A stretch of 20,000 bases of DNA from Cristatella mucedo (taxonomy: Eukaryota > Bryozoa > Phylactolaemata > Cristatellidae), in assembly GCA_009760855.2 (NCBI GenBank), contig WPIO01000004.1, forward strand, positions 395,001 to 415,000, in the 5' to 3' direction. Both the position numbers and the translations under genes were made by a program. Below the pieces are notes generated by a model that made no database searches, had not been told where the DNA came from, and saw only the letters and a program-made list of their open reading frames with translations. This document shows, one piece after another, positions 1 to 10,779 of the stretch; positions within the stretch are counted from its first letter, which is position 1, and every line of letters starts with the position of its first letter.

Positions 1-129
1 CTGAAATCGCATATTTCAAACCGTGCAACCCGATTGCAGTGCCCAATAAGCTGGTAAGCAGCGCTCCTGTTGGCCGGGCGTAGAGGTGCAAGTCCGCTGG
101 AGAGGACGCGGCCACGCCCACACCGATAC

Positions 130-850
130 CCTGTCCGTTGGATTTGCGCATTAAAAATATTTAAATGATGTCAAAATTTTATGAAAACCGGCTGTATTAT
201 CTCAGAAAATGCTGAAGCTAAGCGGAAACCTAGTTGCAAAGTAGGGTATACAACCTTGGCTCCCAGGTACGTTTCTCGTTAAGAGGTCGCCACTGACTCC
301 AGTTGACTCCAGTTGTTTTTCCAGTGCGCTATCGTTCGTCGGGCTTCCACGTAGGTAAGTTTGCGGACATCTCATAGGATATTTTAAGAATCGTATTTCG
401 ATGCACGTACTTGTCTGCTAGTTTACCCGACCTTAATTAAGAGGACGTCAGTGTGCTTTAGTAGTGCTGGTACTGGGCGTTGGGTGGCACTGAACGCTTG
501 GGCCCTGACTTACTGGAAGTGCTGGTTGATTTCGGATCGGACGAGGGGTATATGTTGAAAGATCTGTATTAATTTTGGGGTGAATTGGGAGTATATTGAC
601 AAAATGCGAGTTGATACGCGTTTGCATTTATTTGGTCAGGAACTGGCGAAGCCAGCACTTTAGGCTTGCGACCGACATAACTGGGCCAACGGATCAAGCA
701 TCTCAAGACTCGTAGAGGTGTGCTGCTCACACTCCGAGACACATGTCGTGGGTTTGAGTCTTCTTAATTGCCCGCTGAAAGCTGGAGAGATAGCTGCTAA
801 GGCTTTTCCGAAGCTACGTGTCCCGTGAATGAGGCTGTCGGATATAAAAA
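130..850. repeat. Diverged duplicated block, copy A
   Basis: This block matches 1850-2560 collinearly. Paired anchors seen by eye are: CAGGTAC at 264 and 1988; CTTCCAC at 344 and 2066; GGACATCTC at 365 and 2087; GTTTAC at 421 and 2145; AGCACTT at 654 and 2371; ACCGAC at 671 and 2388. The offset stays within about 1717-1744 between these anchors. Matching is clearest from 230 to 680 and weaker outside. Two donor-like sites (CAG|GTACG at 267 and AG|GTAAGT at 355) are kept in both copies, so duplicated untranslated exons are possible, but no protein is evident. It could instead be two copies of a dispersed repeat. Confidence 0.6.
682..762 (+). mobile_element. Possible degraded tRNA-like SINE head
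   Basis: An A-box-like TGGGCCAACGG (682) and a B-box-like GGTTTGAGTCT (751) lie in the same order as in clearer tRNA-derived heads at 6449-6540 and 16600-16676. The stretch GTCGTGGGTTTGAG resembles the GTCGTGGGTTCAAA of the 6.5-kb copy. The box spacing is long for a tRNA, so this is a weak assignment. Confidence 0.3.
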
Positions 851-859
851 CCATAACTC

Positions 860-1850
860 TTTGCTTTAACTCCTAGCGTAGTCATTTAGCACACTTCGCA
901 TTATCCTGTAGCACACCTCGCATAAATTTTTTTTGCAACTTCTTACTTCAAGGGTAAGTGATAAGGCTGCTTTTTAAGAGGTAATCTAATGTCTTTGCAC
1001 GTGAGCTGGCCCTGCGATAGCAATAATAAACCGGGTATAACAAAACAGGTAGTTACCATTCGAATGTCATGGCACAAAAGTAAGCTAGAAGGCCAAAATA
1101 ATTGTGAACGCAAAAAATATTTACTTAGGTAGAGTCCGTCTGCTAGGTCCACTGAATGTCGCAGCAGGTTTTTTGTGCCGTCCATCGTGTCAATCTTGAG
1201 CGCCCGAATTAATGCAACTGATAAGCAAGTACTTCTTAGTTCATGTTCGCAGTCAAGTCTACCTAATTTTAGCTGCTTTATCTAACACAATTCATTCTAG
1301 CCAAGCAAGCTGATCGGTGTAATTGTGAATCTTAAAATTGGGATTCTTCAACTTACAACTTGCAGATCTTCATGCCCATGCAATACGAAGCTTGCAGGTG
1401 GTGCAAACTCGACTTTGATCTACTTAACATTGCAATTTATTGCAGTAACTAAACTTGCTTAGACAAGGATATCACTGCCAAGCTTGTCCCTGCATTTTTA
1501 GTATTTATTTTTGGCATTTTACCTTAGTAATTTTGCAGGTCTTCCAGCCTGTGCAGTAACAGCTTTCAGTTGGTGCAAGAATAGGTTTTTGTCTGTCACG
1601 AAATGATGGCTTAAGTATCGTGATCGTAGCCATGTCCAGCTAGTGGACTGGAAATGTCAGTGACAAGCCGCAGCGACCGGTAAGAAAACAAGGATAAGGG
1701 TAAAAGGGTCTTGCCCGAAGCTCCAGCTACGATCCAGACCACGACAGTGTCGCTAGAATACAGTTACATCAGGTCTTCTCTCCAGCATCTGGCAACCACC
1801 AGTAAACAAGTGCCCAGCTACTGCCAGCTCACCCTGCTGACAGACATCAT
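860..1850. other. Non-coding stretch, nothing recognised
   Basis: No convincing coding region, RNA gene or mobile element is visible. Short open frames here have no family resemblance. The duplication described for 130-850 may extend into this stretch at low similarity, for example the GGTAAGTGATAAGG region near 952 against 2660-2690, but I cannot demonstrate that by eye. Confidence 0.4.
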
Positions 1851-2560
1851 TGGTCGGTGAGGCTGTCATGTATAGTCAACTATTTTAATTATGTCTGTAG
1901 TTTTTGTAAGTATTATTGTCTGGAAATTAAACGGCTCCATTCAGACAACTACACAGCTGCCAAGCTGGGCCTGAAATCCAAGACTGACAGGTACGGTATG
2001 TACTTTCTGAGGCAGCTATTGACCGGCAGCCACAGGCTTTTGCTGATCAATTATTGCTCATTGCACTTCCACAAAGGTAAGTTGATGGACATCTCTTTGA
2101 TGATAATTTATAAATTCTCTCCCCGTGTGGGTTATAGTATGCAGGTTTACTTAAACTTCCCGAAAAATACACCATTACGTGTTTTTAGTACTGGTGACAG
2201 TTTGTGGGCAGAGCCAAACACCCGGCCCAGATCACTAGAAGAGCTTCTCTATTATTTCTTTGTAGCCGGTTGGTGCATGATCGATCCACTTATATATTTA
2301 CTCCAGAGTCACTTGGGAGTTTTTTCGAAACCCAAAGTTGGCCTTCACTTCTTTTTTTTAGTAGCAGGAAAGCACTTATGGCATCCAACCGACTGTGTGC
2401 AATCCCATGAAGCATTGCCAGATTCCTTGGGGTTAGTTGCCATCACGGGTTCACTGACCGAGGTAGTTCATTCAAGCTTTGCAGTGGGTGGGGCGATTCT
2501 TGACAGCCATCGGCAAACTGAAGCTCCTCCTTCGCTACAGAAATGATGCTGTTGAATCGG
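1850..2560. repeat. Diverged duplicated block, copy B
   Basis: This is the downstream partner of 130-850, collinear at an offset of about 1.72 kb. A 229-codon stop-free stretch runs along the + strand, but it begins with GTG and contains no recognisable domain. It also crosses a donor-like AAAG|GTAAGTT at 2077 that has a counterpart in copy A. I therefore treat the block as a repeat or duplicated non-coding segment. Confidence 0.6.
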
Positions 2561-3032
2561 CTCACCTTTCAACTTTGCGTTCATAGCCCTGCTTTAGATA
2601 TATAGTGCACCTAGCAGAGACAGCACACACCCTGAAAGCATTTACCACATCGGAAGGTGATGTACAGGTAACTTGTAAGACTAACTTTGGTATCGGTTGA
2701 TATGCTTTATGAATCGCTGTTTCTTCGTCTCAGCCACGTTATTATTGGCTGATAGAATAATGACATAACTAGAGTCTATGAACTTGTTTCTCTGGATATA
2801 TAATGGCAGATTGTTTTGCCATGTGACATCCAGTAAATTCAAGCACCAGGAGTCATGTCACTCATGCCATTGGCCAGCAAGTATCCTTGGAGCACCAATC
2901 AGCTCGTTAGAACAGCACTGGCACTGCAAAGCAGGAGGTGTATGAGTACTTTGTTTTTAATGAGTACCTGAGCCATGGTGAAAAACCTGGACAAGAATGC
3001 ACACATGCCTGCACAATTCTCCGTGCGCTTAT

Positions 3033-3034
<2 letters not shown>

Positions 3035-3073
<39 letters not shown>
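3035..3073. repeat. (GT)n microsatellite
   Basis: An uninterrupted GT dinucleotide run of about 39 bases. Short CA-rich patches follow at 3130-3180, for example CACACACA near 3132 and 3172. Confidence 0.97.
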
Positions 3074-3076
<3 letters not shown>

Positions 3077-3967
3077 TAGAATCAAAATCTGCAGGAGAAT
3101 GCATGCAGGCAGGGCCTTACTGTGTTCGATGCACACACATACATTTACAGAGCTGCTGCTTTTATGTTTGCACACACAGGTACAATGTCACATACTCACA
3201 TAAACATGCACTCTCCCAAGTGTGGAATCCAAAACGTTGTTTGCAGCCGGTTTAGAAACAGTTGTCTTTCGAATCGGATGCTTAAGCTTTAGCTTGTCAC
3301 TTGACTGTTACTTTGACTTGATCGATGGATTTGAATCATTGATTGAGCCTTGATTTCTCCTCAAAACAGCTGCGTGATAACGGTCTGCAGACTATGGTGT
3401 GAATGAAACATCTGACTCAAGCCCAGTCCTGGAAAGCTGCATATAATACAATGAAGCCAAGACACCTTAAGCACCTGCCTTAGATGAAGTGCATCAGACC
3501 CGCATGTGGATGTCACTTAGTGATCCAAAGGTCTGGTCAAGAAAAAGCTGCAAGTTGGCTCGGCTGTGATTAATGGCTTACATATAGGTTAAATGCGTGC
3601 TGTGGCATCTGGAGCAATATGCATTTTGATTTGAATAGTTGTTTGCACCATTAGACTTAGGTGCCAATGAGACTCCTTGCTGGTAGTTCTCATGCCAGTC
3701 TACCATTGCTATACTTTGCTACTGCCACTGAATCTAATGATGATACCCAGCTACTATTTCCTTGCTGTAACTTGCTTGGCTAGTCCTATGCATCAGCCAA
3801 CAGCCTACTCCATACTCGTAGCTTATCACAAACAGCCATTCGTTATTTCTGCTTGATGTTTGCAAAGTCGTCTTTGTTTTTATTTGCCTTCACCCTTGCC
3901 TTCCATCCACATAAATTCCTGTCTATCACAAGACCAGCTCTGAGATCTGATCTTGCTCTCAAGTCAA

Positions 3968-4015
3968 GCTTTGTATGACCAAAAACTCTGTGCTTTGTAT
4001 GACCAAAATTAGGTG
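3968..4015. repeat. 24-bp tandem duplication
   Basis: GCTTTGTATGACCAAAA occurs at 3968 and again at 3992, a head-to-tail duplication with a 24-bp period. No function is suggested. Confidence 0.8.
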
Positions 4016-4338
4016 CACAGATTTTGCACAACTAGTAGTATGTGCCAAAATTCGGAAGATATCGGCAAATAAGGAGGCGATAGCTTACAAGTGCTGACGA
4101 TGTCCAGATACTATAAGTCCAATTACCTCGGCAAGCGAGATAATACCATCACGTGACATTCCTCAAAAAAAGTACCTGGTCAAAACCGTCCACCCTGCTG
4201 CTGTTTGTTATAAAGTGGGTCTATTCTAAAAATGTTCACGTTTCATCCTTTTTTTTATTAAAACCTGTTTCATTCTGCCTAAGGTTTGTGTTAGTGATAT
4301 GTCAGCCGGATTTTTTGGGTACCTTCCTTAGGTTAGAT

Positions 4339-5437
4339 ATGGCACAAGATCTTCCAGTGCCCCGACTAGCATCGATAAACACAGGCCTGTTATCTTGCGT
4401 CGTCTGCAAGCAAATTGCAGAGCATCCACTACTGCTGTACTGCCTGCACAGCTGCTGCAGTAGCTGTGCTGACCATGCTGCCACAGAAGAGGGCTTAAAC
4501 CGCGTGAGATGCCCTGCTTGCGACATACTCACCGACACCAGTTCAGCAAAACATCACAACGGTTTCATCGCCGAGTTGGTGAGACGTTTCACAACCCTGC
4601 GAGATGCTGACAAGTGCAGTGTCTGCACAGAAGATGGCAGCCCGGACGAGCTAGCAGACGTCTGGTGCATGCAGTGCCAGAGATCCTTGTGTGCAGCCTG
4701 TTTACCTGGTCATAGCCGATACAACAGGAGTCACGTGAGCATTTCGCTGGAGAAGATCACAAGCTGGAACGAATTGTTGGTAGGCGTCGAGCAGCAGCAG
4801 TGCAGGCAGCACTTGAAGCCGCTGGATCTGCTGTGCACGGACTGCAAGAAAGCAGCTTGCACCGACTGTGCCAGGCAGTGCGAGGGTTTAGGACACTCGG
4901 CGCCACAGCTGCTGAAAGGACCGAAAGCCGAAAGTCTCTTGAAGGACGCAAGAGAGAGAATACGGCATCTGTGTGAGCGTTTGCTTAGCAAGTCTGAGCA
5001 GCTGCTGTTGAAGCCCAGGAATCTGGTGAAGGACATCCAATCAGCTCGCACAGTTCATTTGGACGAGCTGAGAACCAAGAAGAAGTATGCGGTAGATGCA
5101 GTGAGCAAACTCTTTGATGATTCTGAGAGCAAGCTTAAGGACTGCTATGATCAGCTCGAGGACAGTGCTGCTGCCCTGCAGAGCCTGGCCGAGCAGCTGC
5201 ACCAGTCACTGCAGCATGCATCCGAATATGCCAGCAGCCTCTCTGACTCGGGCGGTGACTCTTATGTATTGGACCAGCAGGTGATCTTGCAGTCACGTCT
5301 TGACGAGCTCTCTAAGCATTTGGATGGATTCAGAGATATCCCGGAAGCTGGAAAGCTTGTGGCACTGAGTGGCTCTCTGCCCGATGACTTAGACGGAGTG
5401 GTCGCCTCGTGGATGGGAAGTCCAAAGCTGATCACAG
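4339..5437 (+). CDS. TRIM/RBCC protein, coding exon 1 (RING, B-boxes, coiled coil)
   Basis: First coding exon of a tripartite-motif protein, a family that mostly acts as RING-type E3 ubiquitin ligases. Counting from the ATG at 4339, a C3HC4 RING is formed by C20, C23, C35, H37, C40, C43, C58 and C61. A first B-box has C93, C96, C110, C113, C118, C121, H125 and H132. A second has C155, H158, C166, C169, C174, C177, C181 and H186. Residues about 190-330 are charged and leucine-rich, fitting the coiled coil. The ATG has G at -3 and G at +4. The frame is open upstream to 4153 without any earlier in-frame ATG, and acceptor-like sites (CCTAAG near 4282, CCTTAG at 4330) suggest an untranslated exon before it. 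The exon ends ACA-G|GTAGCT in phase 1. The total predicted protein is 706 residues. RBCC assignment is firm; the orthologue is unknown. Confidence 0.93.
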
Positions 5438-5543
5438 GTAGCTAGCTAGTCCGATAAGCACTTCAGACTGTGTGCCCTGGCTCAACGCGCCAATCTTGCT
5501 GAAGGATTGAAGCTGCATGCCCTTGTGATTATGTTCCTTGCAG
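5438..5543 (+). other. TRIM intron 1 (106 bp)
   Basis: The donor ACAG|GTAGCT and acceptor TTCCTTGCAG|ACT bracket a 106-bp intron. Failure to splice adds only Gly-Ser before a TAG at 5443. Confidence 0.85.
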
Positions 5544-5612
5544 ACTACCTTGGCAGAATCCTTGCCGAAGTCATCACCAATAAGGATGGTGCTGGAGGTG
5601 ATCACGTGACAG
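5544..5612 (+). CDS. TRIM protein, coding exon 2 (linker)
   Basis: A 69-nt exon between a good acceptor (CTTGCAG) and a strong donor (ACAG|GTGAGT). Taken in phase 1 it adds a codon shared with exon 1 (G+AC, Asp) and 22 further residues, beginning YLGRILAEV and ending GGDHVT. Its length is a multiple of three, so skipping it would keep the frame. It joins the coiled coil to the C-terminal domain. If the following intron is retained, the frame continues for 27 codons and stops with a TGA at 5693-5695, which would give a short form without the propeller. Confidence 0.8.
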
Positions 5613-5886
5613 GTGAGTTGAAATTTTCTGGATGCAACTTGCCAATCGACAACTTTCTACGGCCGGGTGACCAGTTTATAAGCTGCGCGGTCTGAGGAAT
5701 GCTGCCAGGATCACTCACGTGCTATACCCTAGCATAATTGCTGCATCGCTGCCATTCCCGTCATGACCCTTAGCTTGACTTAGTATGTGCCTACTGGGTG
5801 GATAATTGATGTAGACCGGATGAAGGTTGACTGCCCTTTATCTCTGTGCAAATGAAGCTCGTGTTATGTTATGCCAAGATGAAGCT

Positions 5887-5892
5887 AATAAA
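5887..5892 (+). terminator. Possible intronic polyadenylation signal
   Basis: An AATAAA about 190 bases after the in-frame TGA at 5693-5695 that follows exon 2 read-through. Its position would suit an intronically polyadenylated short TRIM transcript. The hexamer is common in AT-rich DNA, so this is tentative. Confidence 0.3.
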
Positions 5893-6063
5893 CGCTGTCG
5901 GTCGGTACAGCTTAGAGCAATAACCAAATTTAATGCATCATTCAGATAGAGATAAAGTGGACACGTGTAATAAGCCAAGGCTGTATTTCAGACTAATCGT
6001 GAAAGTGCAGCACTGTTTGATTACTCATTTTCATTAGCCTAATTTCACTACGTCAGGTTTTAT

Positions 6064-6253
<190 letters not shown>

Positions 6254-6394
6254 TCACTGCTACAGAGCTTCTTTTCATGTGCCCAACTCTCCATTGCCCG
6301 TGGGTCTTAGCCTAGGGATAGGGTGCTGGTAGGCAATCTGGTATTGTCCACTGTAAGCAGAGGTTATTTATAGCTGCTATTCTACATTTTTTAT

Positions 6395-6545
6395 ATATAG
6401 CAACAGGAGAGTGATTACGGCGATCACAGTCGTGTGCAGCTGTAATAAAGAATCCCTCACTTCAGAATTTGAACCCACGACCTCGGGACCTTGGTCGTAA
6501 AAAGCGACAAAGCATGCCATCGCACTATTGGCCATTGTCCACTTA
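6395..6545 (-). mobile_element. tRNA-derived SINE
   Basis: Read on the - strand, an A-box-like TGGCCAATAGTG is followed after about 50 bases by a B-box GGTTCAAATTC (consensus GGTTCGANTCC). A SINE-like body continues towards 6395, including GTGATCGCCGTAATCACTC. The stretch GACCAAGGTCCCGAGGTCGTGGG closely parallels the head at 16600-16676, so the two belong to related families. The adjacent AT/TG microsatellite could be its 3' tail. The head is supported; the 3' end is uncertain. Confidence 0.6.
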
Positions 6546-7080
6546 AAGAATGGGGTTAGTGAATCAACAGGAATTTACCTTGATCCTTGGTCCTAGCCAA
6601 AGGTACGGTGCTCCTTTACTGCCCAGGTCGTGTGCTTAAGTCATGCAACTGGCAATTGAATATTGCTCACAGCATGTGGGAGTGATAACCACTAAGACTT
6701 TCGAGCGGCTACATTAATGAACTATTTACTCAGCTAGCATTTAATTACTTAAGCTGAAAGCTGTGCCATCAAATTTATGTGGTTAGCATTAGCCTCATGG
6801 CCCTAATGACTTTGCTAACTTACTTGAAACAAGATTCTCTTAACCGATTGCTTGTTTTCATCGTGTGAAAATTATTTGTTCCGACCAGTTTTTATCTAAA
6901 GGGACAAGTCTGAGTGCAATATGAAAATCACTGCTACCAGTTAGCACGAACTTTATTAGAAGTCTAGGATCAGAAGTTATGAAATTGTTAGCGTTTTGGC
7001 GATCTGTTTATGAATTAAGAAGCTGCATCTGCTGCTTGATAGGTTTTCCACTATTTTACTTTGCATTATACTGCTACTAT

Positions 7081-7915
7081 ATTAATACTAATATATTTGT
7101 ATAGCACCCTCAGAGAATGTAATCTCTTTCTAGGCACTTTGCATTTGCTGAAGGAAGTGCAGTCGGATAGTTAATGTGGGGTGCTCAATGACAACGAGCA
7201 TGATGTGGGTAGAGTTAACTCACACAAGGTCAGCATGCAAAATTCGTGGCTGCATGCACGGTGTCATGCACACCTACGACGAATCACATGGAACCACTAA
7301 ATAGGGCCATACATTGACGCGTATTTAGTTTCTTTTTAAATGTCGTCAAGTCACTTGATGTCGTGACACCAGTTGGAAGTGAGTTCCAGGCTTTCAGAGC
7401 ATACGAACTAAAGGCACGGTCTCCAAAGGATTTGAGGTTCGAACGAGGTATAGGTAAACGATTAGATTCTAAAAAGCTGGTGGTTCAATGCTTAGCCTAT
7501 TGGGGGAGTAGATCTGATGGGTAGGCTAAACATGAGTGACAGAACCTTGAAGTTGATAAATGGTGTGCTGCAGCAACTTCGGCGCTCAGGACAGACAAGC
7601 CAGGCTGCAGTGTTAAGCACCAACTGTAAGGGCCTTTTTGCACGAGCTGGTGGATCAGCACTCAGTGAGTTACAGAAGTCGAGACTGAATGTCACAAATG
7701 CACAGACCAATTTAGATGCAGTATCCCTGCCTAAGCAAGCTCGAATTTTAGCCTTGTCATGTAGCTGAATGGAGGAAGACTTGACTCTACAGCTGATGTA
7801 GCCGTCTAATAAAAGATTACTTTGAAAGCGGACACTTAAATTTTGTGCCGATTCAGCAAGAGATGCGCTGGCAGAGTCGATTTTGAGCATTAGAGTTCCA
7901 ATTTCTCAATCGCAC
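7081..7915 (-). pseudogene. 5'-truncated LINE: C-terminal end of ORF2, 3' UTR and hairpin tail
   Basis: On the - strand, 7492-7890 encodes the thumb/post-RT part of a non-LTR retrotransposon ORF2, recognisable from LVCAFVTFSLDFCNSL and RPLQLVLNTAAWLVCPERR, both typical of this region. After a frameshift near 7490 the next frame contains KSFGDRAFSSYALKAWNSLP and a lysine-rich end that stops at 7284-7286, the usual carboxyl end of CR1/L2/RTE-like ORF2 proteins. About 140 bases of 3' UTR follow, then a hairpin tail at 7081-7141 shared with three other insertions in the window. The RT catalytic motif is absent because the copy is truncated near 7915. The exact clade is not determinable by eye. 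Confidence 0.85.
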
Positions 7916-7919
7916 TTAT

Positions 7920-9180
7920 TTTTCCCTAGCTAGTAAGTCGGTTTTACCATCATTCAATTTAGGAGAGTAATAACGTACTAGTATCAACTGATGTGTCTGT
8001 TAACTTGCTTTATGGTGTTGTTGACTTTGCTAAGCGAACCGACCAATATTGATGCAGCCCCTGCCCTATCCGGCAAGGGGCAATTGAAACCCTCAGTGCT
8101 GCCGAACTTCAGCCTCCCCAATCTGCCGAGCGATTTGCAGGGGAAAATCTGTAGTACCTTATTCCCATGTATGAATTTTCTCGCATGAAAATCTATGAGA
8201 AAGTTAGTCGATCGTGTTGAATCGGATAGTAGTTTTCGATGCCTGACGGTCTTTAGTGCTGCTGGCCTCACTTGTCAGTGCTTTGGCTGACAAGACGCTA
8301 CTGCCTAGGTACGCGAGGCTATCAATAAGTTTTAACAGGTTAAGTGATTGCGATACAAGCAAGGCAGTTTTACTAGCTTCGCGAGCAGACAGCCACAACT
8401 GCAAGATCGTATGGAGCCTGTTCTTGTTGCTAATGTTGGACCAGCTTTGAAGGTAGTAGCCCATCGATGAGCAGTTGAATGAAGCAAAGAATTATTCGGC
8501 ATCATAGCGAGTCCTGTGACTGGTTGCGACTGCTTTACTATCGTATTTTTCCTGTACTACCTGGATATTTTCACTAAAACCAAAATTTGAAAATTGCCGC
8601 AAAGGAATGCGTTCGGTAGTCGAGGGTCTCATAGCAATTCGTATGCCTACCAATCCTTACCAACGTGCAATCGGAATTACCTGAGGTGATGGACAAGCTA
8701 AGGTGCCATTCGATAGAATACAGTCATGGAGATGCTTCTTGAGCCCATTATATTGTCCTGTCAACTAAAGAAGTGGAGAGGGAGAGAATAGGGGTTCGAG
8801 TTAGACTTCTCTGACCCACATGCCGTAGGTAGTAGTAGCAAGATTTTGGCAGGCACGAACACAATGAAGTAACGACGTTGGCGATGGACTTAAGCATGGC
8901 TCGGTGTATGTTAACAGATAGGGGTTCTACAAACAGGAGGGTCTGTATGTCCTCTTGCTTGATTTAATATGCTCGCCTAAGCATAATTCATTTCGCCTAT
9001 GGCATGCTTGTGTGGTTATGATATGATGTCTAGCAGTAATCTTTGATTTTTGAAACTGTAGAACCAAGTTCTACAAAAACCGGATGGAGATTTATTTCCG
9101 TTATAGGGGAATACAAGCGTCGTGTTATGATTATAATTATCAAAGCAATGCAACTGCAATACAACGTATCTTGATTCTTT
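7920..9180. other. Intronic stretch, nothing recognised
   Basis: No family resemblance was found in any short open frame, for example those at 7991-8188, 8204-8464 and 8256-8450. Base composition is unremarkable and no clear repeat boundary is visible. Confidence 0.4.
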
Positions 9181-9400
9181 TTTGCTAGTCTTAGTTATAA
9201 GGGCTACCGAGGCATTGGTAGGCGAAGAACAGGTTAGTCATTTATCCAGGAAGACCAAGTAATAATCACGGAAAAGTGTGCTTTCAGATTAAGAATGTGG
9301 ACTTGCGATGAAGACGCCTGGCCATTCTCTATTACTAGTCATGTGGTCAGTAAGGGTTACCTGGGCAGCGATAGGTAAAGAAAGGAGTAATTTATCAGTA
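9181..9400. repeat. Diverged short tandem duplication, period about 150 bp
   Basis: The stretch TTGCTAGTC...TAAGGGCTACC...TTTATCCAG (9183-9247) resembles TTACTAGTC...TAAGGGTTACC...TTTATCAG (9332-9398). Collinear anchors lie about 150 bases apart. The similarity is partial. Confidence 0.45.
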
Positions 9401-9818
9401 CCGAGCTGCCAAAGCCCGGCTTAACCTAGGCTGAAAGAAGAAAGTAAAGTTAAAGCAAGGAATAATGCCAATACCCCTTGGTTTGCCGTACAGCTGTCTA
9501 CCTATCGAGGGTTGGTTATTGCCGTTCCAGAAACATCGGGCTTTTAATCTTGTGCTTCAATGAACGTGTGCATGTTGCAGCCGAACGTATCAGTACAGCT
9601 TGAGTCGAGCTGTCCTGCTTGGCTTCTTAGTGAAGTTGTAAAGCTACGTAGTTGCGATTCTTGCTACCTTGCCAGAAAAATTCAATTATATTGAGAAATG
9701 TACATATCTTTGATGCTATAATATGCATTTACAATAATATTTATTAGTATTTACTTCATTGCTATCACATGCAGAGCTGCAGCTGTGGCTCCCCATAGGT
9801 TGACGGTAGGAGACTGTA

Positions 9819-9915
9819 TCTATTGCTATCATCACACATGGCCTAGCTGAGAGCAAAAGTACACATCTATTGCTATCACCACACAGAGCCTGGCTGAGGG
9901 GAGCGAAAGTACACA
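9819..9915. repeat. Two-copy tandem repeat, about 47-50 bp unit
   Basis: Units at 9819-9865 and 9866-9915 both start TCTATTGCTATCA and end AAAGTACACA, differing by a few substitutions and a 3-bp indel. A partial unit (TTGCTATCACA) precedes them near 9760. Confidence 0.85.
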
Positions 9916-10044
9916 TCCATCTGAAGTCAGTAGCATGCAGGACTGCTAGTGGGTGGCTGAATGCTCGCTGTACCTTTATTGGAAATGTAAACGCGAAGTA
10001 GTAAATTTGGAAATTCAGATAACCCAATGTTGCTTGGCATCAGG

Positions 10045-10182
10045 AGTAAGATAATAAATTTTAGGTCCCAGGAAATATCAATAGCTGCTCGTCAAAACTG
10101 TGTCAATACAAATAGTAAGATCATAAATTTTGGGTCCCTGGAAATATCAATAGCTGCTCATCAAAACTGTGTCAATACAAAT
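10045..10182. repeat. Two-copy tandem repeat, 69-bp unit
   Basis: Units at 10045-10113 and 10114-10182 are nearly identical; both begin AGTAAGAT and contain GGAAATATCAATAGCTGCTC. The 69-bp length keeps an open frame through both copies, which explains a spurious 64-codon frame here. Confidence 0.92.
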
Positions 10183-10779
10183 CTCCACTGTGTCCTGTGC
10201 ATACAGACCACACCACTTTGATGGTGCGTCAGCTCTAGGTGCATATGATTAGGCTATCGATTGGCTCGGTGAATTACGGAGGACTAGGGAATTTAACTTG
10301 AGATATTGCACTAACATTGTCCTGCTGTCGTGAGTCAGCTTGGCACGAAGAAGAAAATGGAGTTGGGGCACGAATTCCAATTTAATGGGTTACTTAATTA
10401 ATGGGTTACTAATAAGACTTAACGTCTTGCAAAAGTGCATTGAATCGATGAAACTTAATACTTAATTTTATTTTACAAGCATGATATAAGCAATACAATG
10501 ACCTGCCAACTTGAGCAGCATTGTGCATTAAGGACGGTGGATTATCTATGTATTGCCTTATTAAATTTGTCGAAACCGTGCAACTTTGTTTCAAACAGCA
10601 ACTAGTTGTGATATTTTTTCCGATAAGCAAGTGCAACGCGGTCAACAAATCCGGACTTACAGAGCGTAGCAGCAGCAGCTCATTGGTGAGCTTGCCTTGT
10701 ATAGCATAGCAAGCGTAGAGGACATAGTCATTTATTCTCACTGCCAAATCTCTGCTGCTGCTGCTTTTATTCAATGCAG

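Larger units (their letters stand above)
2570..4150. other. Non-coding upstream region of the TRIM gene
   Basis: Apart from the microsatellite at 3035 and a 24-bp duplication at 3968, I see no gene here. The 5' untranslated exons and promoter of the downstream TRIM gene presumably lie in this region, but no TATA box or start site can be assigned with confidence. Confidence 0.4.

Noticed and set aside
1857-2546. A 229-codon open frame on the + strand, the longest in the first 4 kb
   Set aside because: It starts with GTG, has no recognisable domain, crosses a good splice donor and lies within a block duplicated as non-coding DNA at 130-850.
8204-8464. An 86-codon - strand frame resembling a helical protein
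   Set aside because: There is no motif, no splice context and no continuity with the LINE fragment next to it.
10027-10221. A 64-codon repeat-containing protein
   Set aside because: It only reflects two copies of a 69-bp tandem repeat whose length is a multiple of three.
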